Notes under the pieces: model-generated | What the model saw: the letters and a program-made list of their open reading frames with translations, nothing else | Database searches by the model: none | What the model was told of the DNA's origin: nothing | From: Chamaecrista fasciculata | Taxonomy: Eukaryota; Streptophyta; Magnoliopsida; Fabales; Fabaceae | Direction: 5' to 3' | DNA: 64,000 nt | Assembly (NCBI GenBank): GCA_003254925.1 | Contig: QANZ01027162.1 | Coordinates: 62,784 to 126,783 of the forward strand | In this document: positions 34,068-45,092 of the stretch, in pieces | Layout of the letters: every line of letters starts with the position of its first letter | Position numbering within the stretch: position 1 is the stretch's first letter | Program-made: the position numbers and the translations under genes

Positions 34068-35042
34068 ATGGCTTCCGCCGCCAAAAACGACGACATCGTC
34101 GAAGAAATCCCTACTTACATCATAGTCTACAAAAACGGCACCGTCGAACGTCCCCGTGAAACCCCCTTCGTCCCGCCGTCGCTTCACGATCCACATACCG
34201 GAGTCTCCTCCAAAGACGTCGTCATCTCCGACAATCCCTCAATTTCCGCTCGCCTTTATCTTCCAAAATCACCAGACGACTCACATCACAAAAAACTCCC
34301 CATCTTGGTTTACTTCCATGGCGGCGGATTCTTCTTCGAATCCGCCTTCTCTCGACTCTACCACCACTACTTCACCGTCTTCGTCTCCCAAGTAAACGCC
34401 GTCGTCGTCTCCGTCGAGTACCGCCTCGCTCCTGAGCACCATCTCCCGGCGGGATACGACGATTGTTGGGACGCCCTGAAATGGGTCGCAAGGTGTTCGA
34501 CGAAATTCCCCAATGAAGAACCCTGGCTAAATCATGGCGATTTTGGTAAAATCTTCATTGGGGGTGATAGTGCTGGTGGTAATATTGTTCATAACATTGC
34601 TATGCGTGCTGGAGTTGAGAATTTGCCAGGTGGGCTTAGGATTTTAGGGGCTATTTATGCTCACCCTTATTTCTACAGCTCAAAGCCAATTGGGAATGAA
34701 CCTAAGACAGAGCGCGAGAAGACTCTGCCATATTTGGCATGGAAATTTGCGTACCCTGGTGCTCCTGGAGGAATAGATAATCCAATGTTGAATCCATTGA
34801 ATGCTGGGGCTCCTAGTTTGAGTGGACTTGGGTGTGGTAAGATACTTGTCTGTGTTGCTGAGAAGGATGCGTTAAGAGACAGAGGGGTTTGGTACTATGA
34901 GGCTGTGAAGAACAGTGGGTGGAAAGGGAAGTTCGAGCTGTTTGAGGAAGAAGGGGTAGATCATGTTTATCATATTTTTGAGCCTGAATCTGAGAAAGGT
35001 AAGAGAATGACGAAACGGATGGCTTCTTTTATCATGGATTAA
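34068..35042 (+). CDS. Class I carboxylesterase, HIDH-like (CXE-2)
   Basis: 324-aa alpha/beta-hydrolase. Start chosen at MASAAKNDDI, aligned with the starts of the other members; an in-frame ATG 33 codons upstream (33969) would add a hydrophobic stretch unlike cytosolic relatives, so I reject it. HGGG at 84-87, GDSAG with Ser168, Asp267 (AEKDALRDRG), His299 (GVDHVYH). It has GNEPKTEREKTL where CXE-3 and CXE-4 have GSEPKEG..., so the substrate-facing region may differ. The promoter is nearly all replaced by the foldback element ending at 33894. 3'UTR with 'gtgttaataaatgg' shared with the truncated copy. Substrate unknown. Confidence 0.9.
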   Translation: MASAAKNDDIVEEIPTYIIVYKNGTVERPRETPFVPPSLHDPHTGVSSKDVVISDNPSISARLYLPKSPDDSHHKKLPILVYFHGGGFFFESAFSRLYHHYFTVFVSQVNAVVVSVEYRLAPEHHLPAGYDDCWDALKWVARCSTKFPNEEPWLNHGDFGKIFIGGDSAGGNIVHNIAMRAGVENLPGGLRILGAIYAHPYFYSSKPIGNEPKTEREKTLPYLAWKFAYPGAPGGIDNPMLNPLNAGAPSLSGLGCGKILVCVAEKDALRDRGVWYYEAVKNSGWKGKFELFEEEGVDHVYHIFEPESEKGKRMTKRMASFIMD

Positions 35043-35452
35043 GTATGTGTTTGAAGTTTGTTTAATTTGTGTTAATAAATGGTGGAGCTGAGTAGAATTT
35101 AATTTATGCATAGTCTGATACTCTGCTTAATGTATATGTATTGTATTGTACTTTCTTCATCAATGTGATTATGTGATGTTGCAAGTAGACTACGCACAAT
35201 TCTGTGGAGTTTGAAAGCCTTGAAAGCGAAGGTATAATGTTAGCCTACTAAAAAGACGATAGATGAAGAAAGGGATGACCATGGAGTTGGAAAAGTAGTG
35301 CATGTATGTATTATTATGTTTGTCTTATGCATTTTGCATTTAATATGCTGCGGCCCCTATTTTGGGTTTTTTATTTTTATAATAATAATAAAAAAAAGCC
35401 ACATCACCAAAAAAAAAAATTCCTTTTTAAATTTTTTTTTTAAAAGTAAAAA
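35043..35452. other. 3' flank of CXE-2
   Basis: Probable 3'UTR followed by AT-rich DNA with several A and T runs. No gene seen; the ORF at 35298 is low-complexity. Confidence 0.45.
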
Positions 35453-35518
35453 ACTGACACACGCTCTGGCGTGTGTCAGTTGAAATCGCAGTCTTGACAT
35501 GCCAGAGCGTGTGTCAGT
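35453..35518. repeat. Double inverted repeat / hairpin
   Basis: ACTGACACACGC (35453-35464), four bases, then GCGTGTGTCAGT (35469-35480) is a perfect 12-bp stem. A third arm GCCAGAGCGTGTGTCAGT at 35501-35518 is complementary to the first arm plus loop, so two alternative hairpins can form. It lies about 55 bp before the G run and gap. Confidence 0.75.
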
Positions 35519-35573
35519 GATGTGACAGTGGTCTATGACCGTATGGTCACTTCACAGGGTCTATATAAAGGGG

Positions 35574-35866
35574 TGGGGGGGGGGGGGGGGGNNNNNNNNN
35601 NNNNNNNNNNNNNNNNNNNNNNNNNNNNNNNNNNNNNNNNNNNNNNNNNNNNNNNNNNNNNNNNNNNNNNNNNNNNNNNNNNNNNNNNNNNNNNNNNNNN
35701 NNNNNNNNNNNNNNNNNNNNNNNNNNNNNNNNNNNNNNNNNNNNNNNNNNNNNNNNNNNNNNNNNNNNNNNNNNNNNNNNNNNNNNNNNNNNNNNNNNNN
35801 NNNNNNNNNNNNNNNNNNNNNNNNNNNNNNNNNNNNNNNNNNNNNNNNNNNNNNNNNNNNNNNNNN
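35574..35866. other. Poly-G run and assembly gap
   Basis: A G homopolymer (about 35574-35591) leads straight into 275 N (35592-35866). The sequence resumes inside a 121-bp tandem repeat, so the gap probably reflects an unresolved array. ORFs across it are meaningless. Confidence 0.95.
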
Positions 35867-35869
35867 AAT

Positions 35870-36375
35870 ATTAGATAATCTTGAAATAATATTACTAGAG
35901 ATAAAATTGTTAGATTTAGTATTAGAAAATATTGTTAGAGATTAACTTGTTAGATAATGTTATTAAATAAATTATTTTGTTAGATGAAATATTAGATAAT
36001 CTTGAAATAATATTACTAGAGATAAAATTGTTAGATTTAGTATTAGAAAATATTGTTAGAGATTAACTTGTTAGATAATGTTATTAAATAAATTATTTTG
36101 TTAGATGAAATATTAGATAATCTTGAAATAATATTACTAGAGATAAAATTGTTAGATTTAGTATTAGAAAATATTGTTAGAGATTAACTTGTTAGATAAT
36201 GTTATTAAATAAATTATTTTGTTAGATGAAATATTAGATAATCTTGAAATAATATTACTAGAGATAAAATTGTTAGATTTAGTATTAGAAAATATTGTTA
36301 GAGATTAACTTGTTACATAATGTTATTAAATAAATTATTTTGTTAGATGAAATATTAGATAATCTTGAAATAATA
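35870..36375. repeat. 121-bp tandem repeat, four copies plus a partial
   Basis: Units start at 35870, 35991, 36112, 36233 and 36354 with 'attagataatcttgaaataa'. Copies are almost identical (one visible change, tagat to tacat, near 36316). Each unit is built of shorter degenerate 'attgttaga' motifs. The array abuts the gap, so the true copy number is unknown. Confidence 0.95.
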
Positions 36376-36659
36376 GATATTGTTAGATTATTTTGATGTT
36401 CTAGAAAAATAATGTGGTTTGATTTGGATTGATATATTAGTTTAAATAAAATTGTTAGATTTTAAATAATATTGTATAAAATAGATAATGTTGAAGAATA
36501 ATATATATTTGTTAGAGATAATATTGTCAGATAATGTTAATTAATTTTTTGTTAGATAAGAAAATAGATTATATGGTTAGAAATTTAATTGTTGAATATT
36601 GTTAAATATAATTCTATTTTAGTTGATAATTGTATTTAAATTTTATTTATTAGAAAAAA
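36376..36659. other. AT-rich leader before the MULE-like ORF
   Basis: Continues the degenerate 'ttgttaga' pattern of the tandem repeat without clear periodicity and runs up to the ATG at 36660. No gene. Confidence 0.5.
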
Positions 36660-37510
36660 ATGGCAACGACAGTCAGATGCTTGATATATAGTCATGGAAT
36701 AATCTCTACTGGTGTCAATGGGGTTGTATTTGAATGTGAACATAAAAGAGTGATGATGTTGTCTAGTGAGGACAGATTCAATGAATTGATTAGGCAGAAA
36801 CTAAGACTTTCTCACCTAGAAGAGATAAATTCCATCGTGTATAGAATGCCAATTAGTCAGGAAAGTGGACGATATGTCTACTCGACTTTTAACTTAGTGG
36901 ATGATGATTGCGTGGAGTCAATGATGGATTTACACTTGACATTAATGGGAAACTCAATGCTTGTGCTTGAGTTGTATGTAGAAGTTTTGAACTGTGCAAT
37001 TGATCTGAATAATGAAATGGTGCCTGCCTTTGAAGAAGTCCCCGCACAAAACAGACATTTTATTGTCCCTGCCTTCGAAGAAGTCCCCACACAGAACAGA
37101 AATTTAATTGTCCCTGCAGCTGAGAATTTTGCATCATCAAGTGTGTATCGATCTGAGTTTGACTTACCTGGAGGGTCGAATAATATAGTTCCATGTAGTG
37201 GGGAGGCGGGTCCGTCACGACGAATAGTTGATGACCATGACAATGTCAATACCGACTACGACGAAGAATTCGCCTCTGAGGATGAGTCCCTCGATAGTGA
37301 AACACCACCCGAGGATTCTGGTGAGGAGATGGATGACACAGCTGGTCATAGAAATAATGATGCACAAACGAATGTCGTTCCTGCTCGAGAGTATCGCCCT
37401 CGTGGTTACAATTTTTTTAATCAGTATGTTGATGTACAAGGGGCGGACCGGGATCCTGAGTATGTTGACGAAACCAATTATGATGCAGAGTTGCGTCTTG
37501 GGAAGATGTA
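36660..37510 (+). pseudogene. MULE-type N-terminal domain fragment
   Basis: Reads MATTVRCLIYSHGIISTGVN at the start and continues with YRMPISQESGRY, FNLVDDDCVESMMDLH and LELYVE. This is the small N-terminal, PB1-like domain seen at the start of many plant Mutator-like transposases. An acidic linker (DEEFASEDESLDSETPPEDS) follows, with a short duplicated block VPAFEEVP(A/T)QNR. At about 37500 the frame runs out and a different gene's sequence begins, so the transposase core is missing. Probably a chimeric remnant. Confidence 0.7.
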
Positions 37511-37519
37511 TCAAACTGC

Positions 37520-40193
37520 ATGTACCTGCGTTTCCTGGAGAACCTCGAGTTGTGCGGGGGATACAGTTGGGGTTCAGCTGTATTATCAAACTTGTATAAC
37601 GATATGTGTGATGCCACGAAACCCGAGGCCAAGGGGATGGGCGGTGGCATCCTTCTTATGCAACTATGGGCTTGGGATCGATTCCCGTCATTAGCCCCAC
37701 ATCTCAGAAACCAACCACCCGCCCGAGATCTGTATGTGGAGTGGGGCTTACCACCACCGCCTTTGGGACACTGGTATGTGTGTTTCCATGTATATTCATG
37801 TTATCCCTTCCATTGACATTATAATTTTTACTATATTATATTAATGGTTTTCATTTATGTGTAGGTGGGCTGCAATTCTTAACCATTTCTTGCCACGAGA
37901 TGAATCTGTACTGTGGTACCGCCAGTGGATTAATCATCATCAAGGGCGTGAAGTAGACCTGATCATGAGCCCGAAAGCCCGTCCGACCCGATTTACCCGG
38001 CTCGAAAAATTTGAAAAGGAGCCCGAAAAAAAACGAGCCCGAATTTTAAAAAGCCCGTTTTAATACGGGCCGGGCTCGGGCTTTTTTTTTCAGCCCGGCC
38101 CGAAAACCCGGCCCGTATTAATATATATATATATATTATATACTATAATATCAATACCTAAATATATAATCATATAAATATGATATAATATATATATAAT
38201 ATATATATAAATATAATCATATACCTAAATATATTATATACTATTTTCACATTGTGTCTGATCAATTTGATAATGTGAAAATCAAATAGCATGCCTCTCA
38301 TCAGTCTAGTCTATACTTACATTATACATACATTAACAGGGGCAAATAATTAATTAACTTGAGCATTTGTATAATTGATTAATAATTAATCACACAGTGT
38401 GTGATCATTTTGTTTCAACTTTCAATTATATAAAAAAGTTTGGCCAAAAAAAAAATTATATAAAAAAGCCCGCAATCAAGCCCGGTCCACATTTATAAAA
38501 AACGGGCCGAGCCCGGCCCGAATTAAAACGGGCTCGAGCCCGGGCTCGGGCCTAATTTTAGTTCGTTATTACCCCCTAAAGCCCGACCCGTATTTTAGTG
38601 AGCCCGGCCCGCGATCAGGTCTAGCGTGAAGTATGCATGACAATTATTACTATATTGTATAATTTTAATTTTTATTTCATTATGCTTAACGATGCCTTTT
38701 TCCAGTTCGTGTGGCAGCCATATGACAATGATGCCGTCGTGGCAGCTCGCATCCCCGACTACTGTCTGCAGAACTCTTCTGTGTGGCGGTCCTCATGTCC
38801 GCTGTTATGTATGCATATAGTCGAGTGACACCACCCTGATCGAGTGCTGCGACAGTTTCAGATGGACCAACACCTTCCTGGTCCTGGAGTGAACTTAGAC
38901 AACTTGGGTTATCACGGAAGAGATCTTAGAGGACAAACCCAAGTTGACTGGGAAAATAGGCATTGTCCATTTGTCATGTGTTGGGCCCAACGGAATAATA
39001 TTGTCTTCAATATAAATGCATCGTCTAGGCCATTGGTTAGGCTTGATCAGTACCTCAAGTGGTACAGAAGGCACACATGGCGATGGTTGGACTCCATGGG
39101 TGGATCCATCATGTATGCGGTGCGTAAATTATATTTAATTTCCCGTGATCGTGTATTTAATATTTTTGTCGTATAATCACTTATGTTTATGACTTCATGC
39201 CGGTTGACAATTTGGACAGGCTGAAAGAACATGCTAACAATCCAGAGACCACTGTTTCAGAATTAGACGACCAAGTCAGGACCATTTCCATTAATGTCAG
39301 GGGCATTAGGTGAGGGGTTGGAGGCACATGGGAACATGCTGGCACGCAGTCGTCAGGCACCCGCCAGGCCAGACGTTAATTTGCCAGAAATTCTTCCGAC
39401 ACAGTCACCACCAAGAAACAAGAGGTGGCGGCAAGGGCATTTTTTGGCTAGACAACCACAACAGGTAATTTACGATCAGCTGTCGCCGCCATCGCCTCCA
39501 TCGCACCCCCCGGCACATGAGGAGCCACAGAGACAAACATACCATGTGTCGTCCCCTGCTTACCAGGAGCCGCCTTATCAGCAATCGCATAGGCATGGAT
39601 CCCCCCTTTTTGATGGTTTGACGACATACTTAAGTGGTGGTGGGACTTCGTCCTCGTTCTACGACGGTGGTACTTCGGCCACGTTAGACGTCCCGGAGTC
39701 GTCTTCCTGCCGTTCGCATAATTTTGGTTTCCCGGACTTGTCACTTGGGGTATCTCTTCCGCAGCAGAATTTTGGTTACCCAGACTTGTCACTTGGGGTA
39801 TCTCTTCCTCAGCAGCAAGAGAATTTTGGTTCATTCGGCATACTACAGTGGTGGTTCTTCGGCACGTCCGACCTCGTTAGACATCGCGGAGTCGTCGTCC
39901 CGCCTTCCGCAGCTACCTTTCCTAGAATACAGTCGTCATACTATAGTCGTTGTCCTGCCATCGCAGAGACATGCCTCCTGTATATCTTTCACACCATGAC
40001 ATGTCTCCTCCTGATTCACAAACATTTTCACAGGCTGACATGCATCCATCACAAACATTTTTCTCACCGCCATATCTACGTGATCGAGGCACAATCAACC
40101 CTCCAAATAGATATACCCCAGGATGAGGCGAATGACTTGTATAATTTTTTGTTACTTGATATAATTAATTTTTCATTTGTACAATTAAATTAG
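37520..40193 (+). pseudogene. Plant mobile domain (PMD/MAIN-like) gene remnant
   Basis: Exon-like blocks of a PMD protein. Block 1, 37520-37773: LRFLENLELCGGYSWGSAVL and LLMQLWAWDRFPSLAPH. An intron 37774-37864 (GT-AG) joins it to WWAAILNHFLPRDESVLWYR. A hAT MITE sits at the next splice donor. Block 3 starts at 38706 after a CAG acceptor (FVWQPYDNDAVVAARIPDYC) and has an in-frame TGA at 38826-38828 before HHPDRVLRQFQMDQHLPGPG. It ends in RHTWRWLDSMGGSIMYA. A Pro/Ser-rich tail encoded from about 39200 to 40193 carries a repeated NFGYPDLSLGVSLPQQ. Broken by the TGA and the 5' fusion, hence pseudogene. Such domains occur both in host genes and in transposons. Confidence 0.72.
37954..38623. mobile_element. 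hAT-type MITE at an exon-intron border of the PMD gene
   Basis: Ends TAGACCTGATCATGAGCCCG and (inverted) TAGACCTGATCGCGGGCCG. A perfect 8-bp TSD GCGTGAAG lies at 37946-37953 and 38624-38631. 670 bp; both arms are rich in GGGCTCGGGC/GCCCGACCCG blocks and the centre is AT-rich. No ORF. Confidence 0.95.
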
Positions 40194-40672
40194 TTTTTCA
40201 AAAATTAAATTATTTACACAACCCCCTAACCCCCATAATAAACCCTAATCCTTAATACCAAAACCCTAAACATACTAATGAAATCCCTAATCTTTAATAT
40301 CAAAACCCTAATCTCTTAATACCAAAACCCTAATCTATACATACTATTTTTAAATCCGGCCAAAAATTTATCTTAAAATCGTAGCATGTGCTGCGATTTC
40401 ATTGCACAATAAATTCCATCCTCGACCCATCCAACGTGGCACAATAAATCCGGCCATAATTTTAATTTTTTTATTATAAAAAAAATAAAAAAAAAAAGAC
40501 CCTCTTTCCTTATCATAATATTAAGAAAACATTTAAAAGAAAAAGAATTTAAGAAGTAAACTGAATTTTCTATTTCTATTTAAGAAGTCCTCATCGTCTC
40601 TCATTATGCTCCAACGATCTTAACCAATTTCCTCTCACAACTCTCAACTCTCACCTCCAAATCTCCCTTGAA
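40194..40672. promoter_or_regulatory. Intergenic region and promoter of CXE-3
   Basis: A run of 'aaaccctaa(tc)' repeats (40250-40340) and a near-palindrome ATCGTAGCATGTGCTGCGAT (40378-40397) precede the gene. The last 160 bp ('cataatattaagaaaacat' through 'agtcctcatcgtctctcatt') are shared with the promoter of the gene at 45797, so the promoter was duplicated with the gene. Confidence 0.5.
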
Positions 40673-41641
40673 ATGTCTTTCACCACCGAACACGACGAAA
40701 TCATTGCAGAAATCCCTTCCTACATTCGAGTCTACAAAAACGGCGTCGTCGAACGCCCTCGTCAAACCCCCTTCGTCCCACCGTCGCTTCACGCCGGAAG
40801 CTCCTCCAAAGACGTCGTCATCTCCGACGACCCCTCAATTTCCGCTCGCATTTTCCTTCCAAAATCCCCAGACGACTCACATAAAAAAAAACTCCCCATC
40901 TTGGTTTACTTCCATGGCGGCGGATTCTTCTTCGAATCCGCCTTCTCTCACCAACACCATCACTACTTCACCATCTTCCTCTCCCACGTAAACGCCGTCG
41001 TCGTCTCCGTCGAGTACAGACTCGCTCCGGAGCACATTCTCCCGGCGGCGTACGACGATTGTTGGGACGCCCTGAAATGGGTCGCAAGGTGTTCGACGAA
41101 ATTCCCCAATGAAGAACCCTGGCTTAATCACGGTGATTTCGGTAAAATCTTCATTGGGGGTGATAGTGCTGGTGGTAATATTGTTCATAACATCGCTATG
41201 CGTGCTCGGGTTGAGGATTTGCCTTGTGGGGTTAAAATTTTAGGGGCTATTTTAGGTCATCCTGTCTTCTATGGCTCAAGGCCAATAGGGTCTGAACCTA
41301 AAGAAGGGCGTGAGCAGAGTGAAGCTTATATGTGTTGGAAATTTGCTTACCCAGGTGCTCCTGGAGGAATAGATAATCCAATGGTGAATCCATTGGGTGA
41401 TGGGGCTCCTAGTTTGGATGGACTTGAGTGTGGTAAGATACTTGTGTGTGTTGCTGGGAAGGATGGGTTGAGAGACAGAGGAGTTTGGTACTATGAGGGA
41501 GTGAAGAACAGTGGGTGGAAAGGAAAGTTGGAGCTGTTTGAGGTGGAAGAGGAGGATCATGTTTTTCATATGTATGATCCTGAATCCGAAAATAGCAAGA
41601 TGATGATGAAGCGCATAGCTTCTTTTATCATGGAGAAGTAA
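40673..41641 (+). CDS. Class I carboxylesterase, HIDH-like (CXE-3)
   Basis: 322-aa alpha/beta-hydrolase starting MSFTTEHDEI. HGGG at 81-84, GDSAG with Ser165, Asp264 (GKDGLRDRG), His296 (EEDHVFH). Closest to the gene at 45797 (shared FTTE(H/T)DEII, EPKEG, DPESENSK and promoter). Differences from all siblings: ARVEDLPCG where others have AG(V/I)E(N/D)LPGG, LEC for LGC, and VFHM for (V/G)YH(I/L) near the catalytic His. No breaks; probably functional. Single exon. Substrate unknown; as in the siblings the nucleophile is Ser, not the Thr of soybean-type HIDH. Confidence 0.9.
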   Translation: MSFTTEHDEIIAEIPSYIRVYKNGVVERPRQTPFVPPSLHAGSSSKDVVISDDPSISARIFLPKSPDDSHKKKLPILVYFHGGGFFFESAFSHQHHHYFTIFLSHVNAVVVSVEYRLAPEHILPAAYDDCWDALKWVARCSTKFPNEEPWLNHGDFGKIFIGGDSAGGNIVHNIAMRARVEDLPCGVKILGAILGHPVFYGSRPIGSEPKEGREQSEAYMCWKFAYPGAPGGIDNPMVNPLGDGAPSLDGLECGKILVCVAGKDGLRDRGVWYYEGVKNSGWKGKLELFEVEEEDHVFHMYDPESENSKMMMKRIASFIMEK

Positions 41642-41897
41642 AAGAATGAACAAGAATAGTACACAATTGTTATAACTTTTAAGTAGCAGTCAACTTTTTT
41701 TTTTTTGTTTGAATAGTAACAGTCAGTATCGAAATAGAAAAAATTAGGTATGATTTTATATTTTGTGTATTAATATAAACAAATATTTTGTATAATTTGT
41801 ATTTATATTGCATACTCTATTTTATTTTAATCAAATTAATAAAAACAAAGTTATTATCTTACACACATGTATATTCAAAAAGATCAATTATAATTTT

Positions 41898-42232
41898 GGG
41901 TAAATTACACTTTGGTACCTTTGGAGCTATTTTGTAATTTTACCCATAACAAATTTTGCAAAAATTACATATTGACCCCAAAAAATTTTCAAAAAATTAC
42001 AAATAGGTCCCTAGATACATATTATCTAGGGACTAAAATGAAAACTTTAAAAAAATTAGGGTCAATATGTAATTTTTGCAAAATTTGTTATGGGTAAAAT
42101 TACAAAATAGCTCCAAAAGGTACCAAAGTGTTAATAGAGAATACTACAAAGTACCAAAGTATCAGGTTTCAAACCAAAGGATACCAAAGTGAAATAGAGT
42201 CACACCACAGGAAATCAAAGTGTAATTTACCC
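41898..42232. mobile_element. Mutator-type MITE (GGGTAAATTACACTTTGG)
   Basis: Ends GGGTAAATTACACTTTGG and the inverse of GGGTAAATTACACTTTG. A perfect 9-bp TSD TATAATTTT lies at 41889-41897 and 42233-42241. The interior is strongly palindromic ('ctagggaccta' centre, 'attacatattgacccc' arms). No coding capacity. Confidence 0.92.
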
Positions 42233-42243
42233 TATAATTTTTT

Positions 42244-43380
42244 GGGTAAATTCCACTTTGGTACCCTGTTCTATGAACCAATTCCACTTTGATACCCTGT
42301 GAAAACTGCAAAGCTGGATTAGGATAAATCTAACCTTGAGTTCACAGTTGAGGGGCAGTTTCCGGCAAGTGGGAGTCGTCGGAACCTGCAAACAAGAATG
42401 CACAGGGGGTTCCCTGCGATTCTTCTCCGATGCTTAAGTTAGAGAGAGAATACTGGAGAGTTTGAATATTTTTAGAGAGAGAGAGTCGTTACCTTAGAAA
42501 GGTTCCCCTTTTCCTTTTATCCTCCTTCCCTTTTGTCTCATGTTCGTACGAGGTCCCTCTCTGAGACGTTAGGGGTGTACTCGGGATGTGTGAGGAAAAG
42601 GGGGTTGGTGTAGGTTTCTGCTTTTGACGTGACAGCTATCACTGCCAGGGTACGGTGGGATTTCCAACCTTCTCTCCTGGTTGTCAGTGATAGCCAAGAG
42701 TGCTTTTCATGGGTTAGTCAGCGCGCAGGGGGCGTTTTGGTCCTTTTGCGTGTCCTTCTTGTCCTGTCACGTGCTTTCAAGGATCCTTGCATTTAATGCC
42801 AATATCTTGGCATTAAATGCTTGAGTGTGGGAGGGGGAACCTGCCTGGGTTGCCTCTCCGCCGGGTATCCTTTATGTTCTTGATGTTAACTCCGAGGAGC
42901 CATTCCGAGGAGTGTATATCACCCTGTTCTTTCAAAAGTGACACTTTGGTACCCTATTTTTTTAAGAATGTCATTTGGTACCCTGTTCTTTCAAAAGTGA
43001 CATTTTGGTACCCTGTTCTTTAAACTAAGTGACACTTTGATACCCTAAAAAAGATAAAATATGGTAAAAAATAGTGAAAGAACAGGGTACCAAAATGTCA
43101 CTTAGTCCAATGAACAAGGTACCAAAGTGTCAGTTTTGAAATAACAGGGTACAAAAATGACCCCAAAGTGTCAGTTTTGGAGCTATTTTGTAATTTTAAC
43201 CATAACAAATAATACAAACATTACATATTGACCCCAAAATTTTTTTAAAGTTTTCATTTTAGTCTCTAGATAATATGTATCTAGGGACCTATTTGTAATT
43301 TTTTGAAAATTTTTTAAGGTCAATATGTAATTTTATAAAATTTGTTATGGTTAAAATTACAAATGTTTAAGGTCAAGTAT
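42244..43380. mobile_element. Composite of nested MITE-like repeats
   Basis: Starts GGGTAAATTCCACTTTGG, like the previous element, followed by an unrelated GC-richer stretch (about 42300-42900, possibly an antisense LTR piece). Then come tandem 'cactttggtaccctgttctt' units (42930-43045) and their inverse (43075-43150), and last an incomplete inverted copy of the 41898 interior (43170-43375). Individual limits are not resolved. Confidence 0.5.
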
Positions 43381-45077
43381 TGACAAATGTTTTTTTTTTA
43401 TAATCTTGACCAAAAAAGTTTTTTTTTTAATTAATATTATATTTAAACTATAGTTTAAAGGATAATTTTTTAAAAAAAGTATAAAATGTACTTTTCCCTT
43501 ACTATTTCTTTTTTGGTCTTCGTTAATTTTTCCTTTAATTTGTGGACAAACTTGCTTACCTTTTGGTATTGTAGAAAATTGCTGGACCCTTTTTCGTATT
43601 GAAGCCCAAAAGCCAATTTATTTTCTTTCGGGCTGCCTATCCCCCTATTTTTCATTGTGGACTGTGATTGAAGACTATGGTGAAAGATAATACCCCAAAC
43701 AAAAAAGGTACGTTTTGATCTTTTAATGTATTTGTGTTTTTCTTTCGGCCTAATTAATGTATTTGCGTCTGTTGTAATAGAGATGTAAATTTTCTGTGTT
43801 ATAGTTTTATGTTAAGAGTTCGTCCAAAAAAAAAAACGGTTTTATGTTAAGAGGTGTATTGCCTCTTATTTTGCTTTGTGTTTTGCACTTTTGCTCCTAT
43901 TATATCTTTTGAAATGCAGGCCCTGATCTATGAGATTTTAATTTTATACAAGTCTTGGTAAAACTTCTGATTTCTTATATGATTTTTTGTCTTATTGAAC
44001 AGAAAAAAAAAAACAATCATCCAAAATTCCAAATTCAATGAAGCATGCACTCCCCTATCTTAATAAAATTTAATTATATTCTTTATATTAGTTATATAAA
44101 TACTAACTTAACTTTGAGTCTTTGAGGTCTTTTGATAGTAGACTTCTCAAATTATACAATATACATGCCATTATTTTAATATTATTTTAAAAAATAAAAA
44201 AAAAGTTATTAAGGAAATATTGTTGGGATTTTTTAGTTAAAATTAGTATGGATTAGCATTAATTATTATTAGATTTATTTTATACTGATTAAGTAATTTA
44301 ATTTCGTGATTAAGAATGAAAATATACTTGGGTTCCTGTTTAAATGTGATAATCTATGATGGGTCGGCATGCCTACCCAACCCACAAGCTGAGAGTATTA
44401 GTAATTGCCCCATCGATATTACTAATTTAGATATTAAATTATTTTGTTGCAGAGTTTAATTGATATACTTAACAATTTTATATTTGATTAGCCTATCAGA
44501 TTTTACCTAATACTTATTTTAAATTTGAATTTTGAATTAGAGGCATATCAAATATTTAATAACAAAGATGTCTCTTAGGGATTTTCCCTTATTTGTTAAA
44601 ACCTTATCTATATAAAGATTTCTCTTTGCTAAACATGATAACTCTAGTTTCTAATAACCCTTTGGGTCATGTGGGTTGAAGCTTCTCTTTGCCCACGTTT
44701 GACGGTAATTTATTTGGCTCCTCCAAGTTAGTAAATTTACATCTGTTAATTTATTTATTACTCCCAATTTATTTTAAGGATTTGTTATTTGTATAATTTG
44801 TTTAATCCTTAATTTTCCTTCAAATATCACATTCACTATTTCCTGATTATATTTTAAAGAAAGATAAAAAATTAAAAATTTAAATATTATTTTTAAAAAA
44901 TTTAAAATATGACAACTATCATTTTAAAGAGTTTTATAATTTAAAATACAACATGCTCTAATTTTTATATAGGCCAAATACTCACATTGGTCCAAGAGTA
45001 TGTGATGGATTTCAAACTAGTCCTAAATATTTTATTTGTTTTATATTAATTCTATATATTTTCATAATTTTCACTTT
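43381..45077. other. AT-rich intergenic stretch, nothing recognised
   Basis: No gene. 'ttgttgggattttttagtta' at 44221 could be the start of a decayed LTR, but no partner end or TSD was found. Confidence 0.45.
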
Positions 45078-45092
45078 TTGTCCAAAATATTT

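Noticed and set aside
35522..35945. ORFs spanning the N gap
   Set aside because: Most codons are unknown bases and the flanks are a G run and a tandem repeat.
41912..42097. 61-aa ORF within the MITE
   Set aside because: Lies inside the palindromic MITE at 41898-42232; a palindrome gives ORFs by chance.
44221..44240. TGTTGGGATTTTTTAG as an LTR start
   Set aside because: No matching 3' end, TSD or primer-binding site was found.
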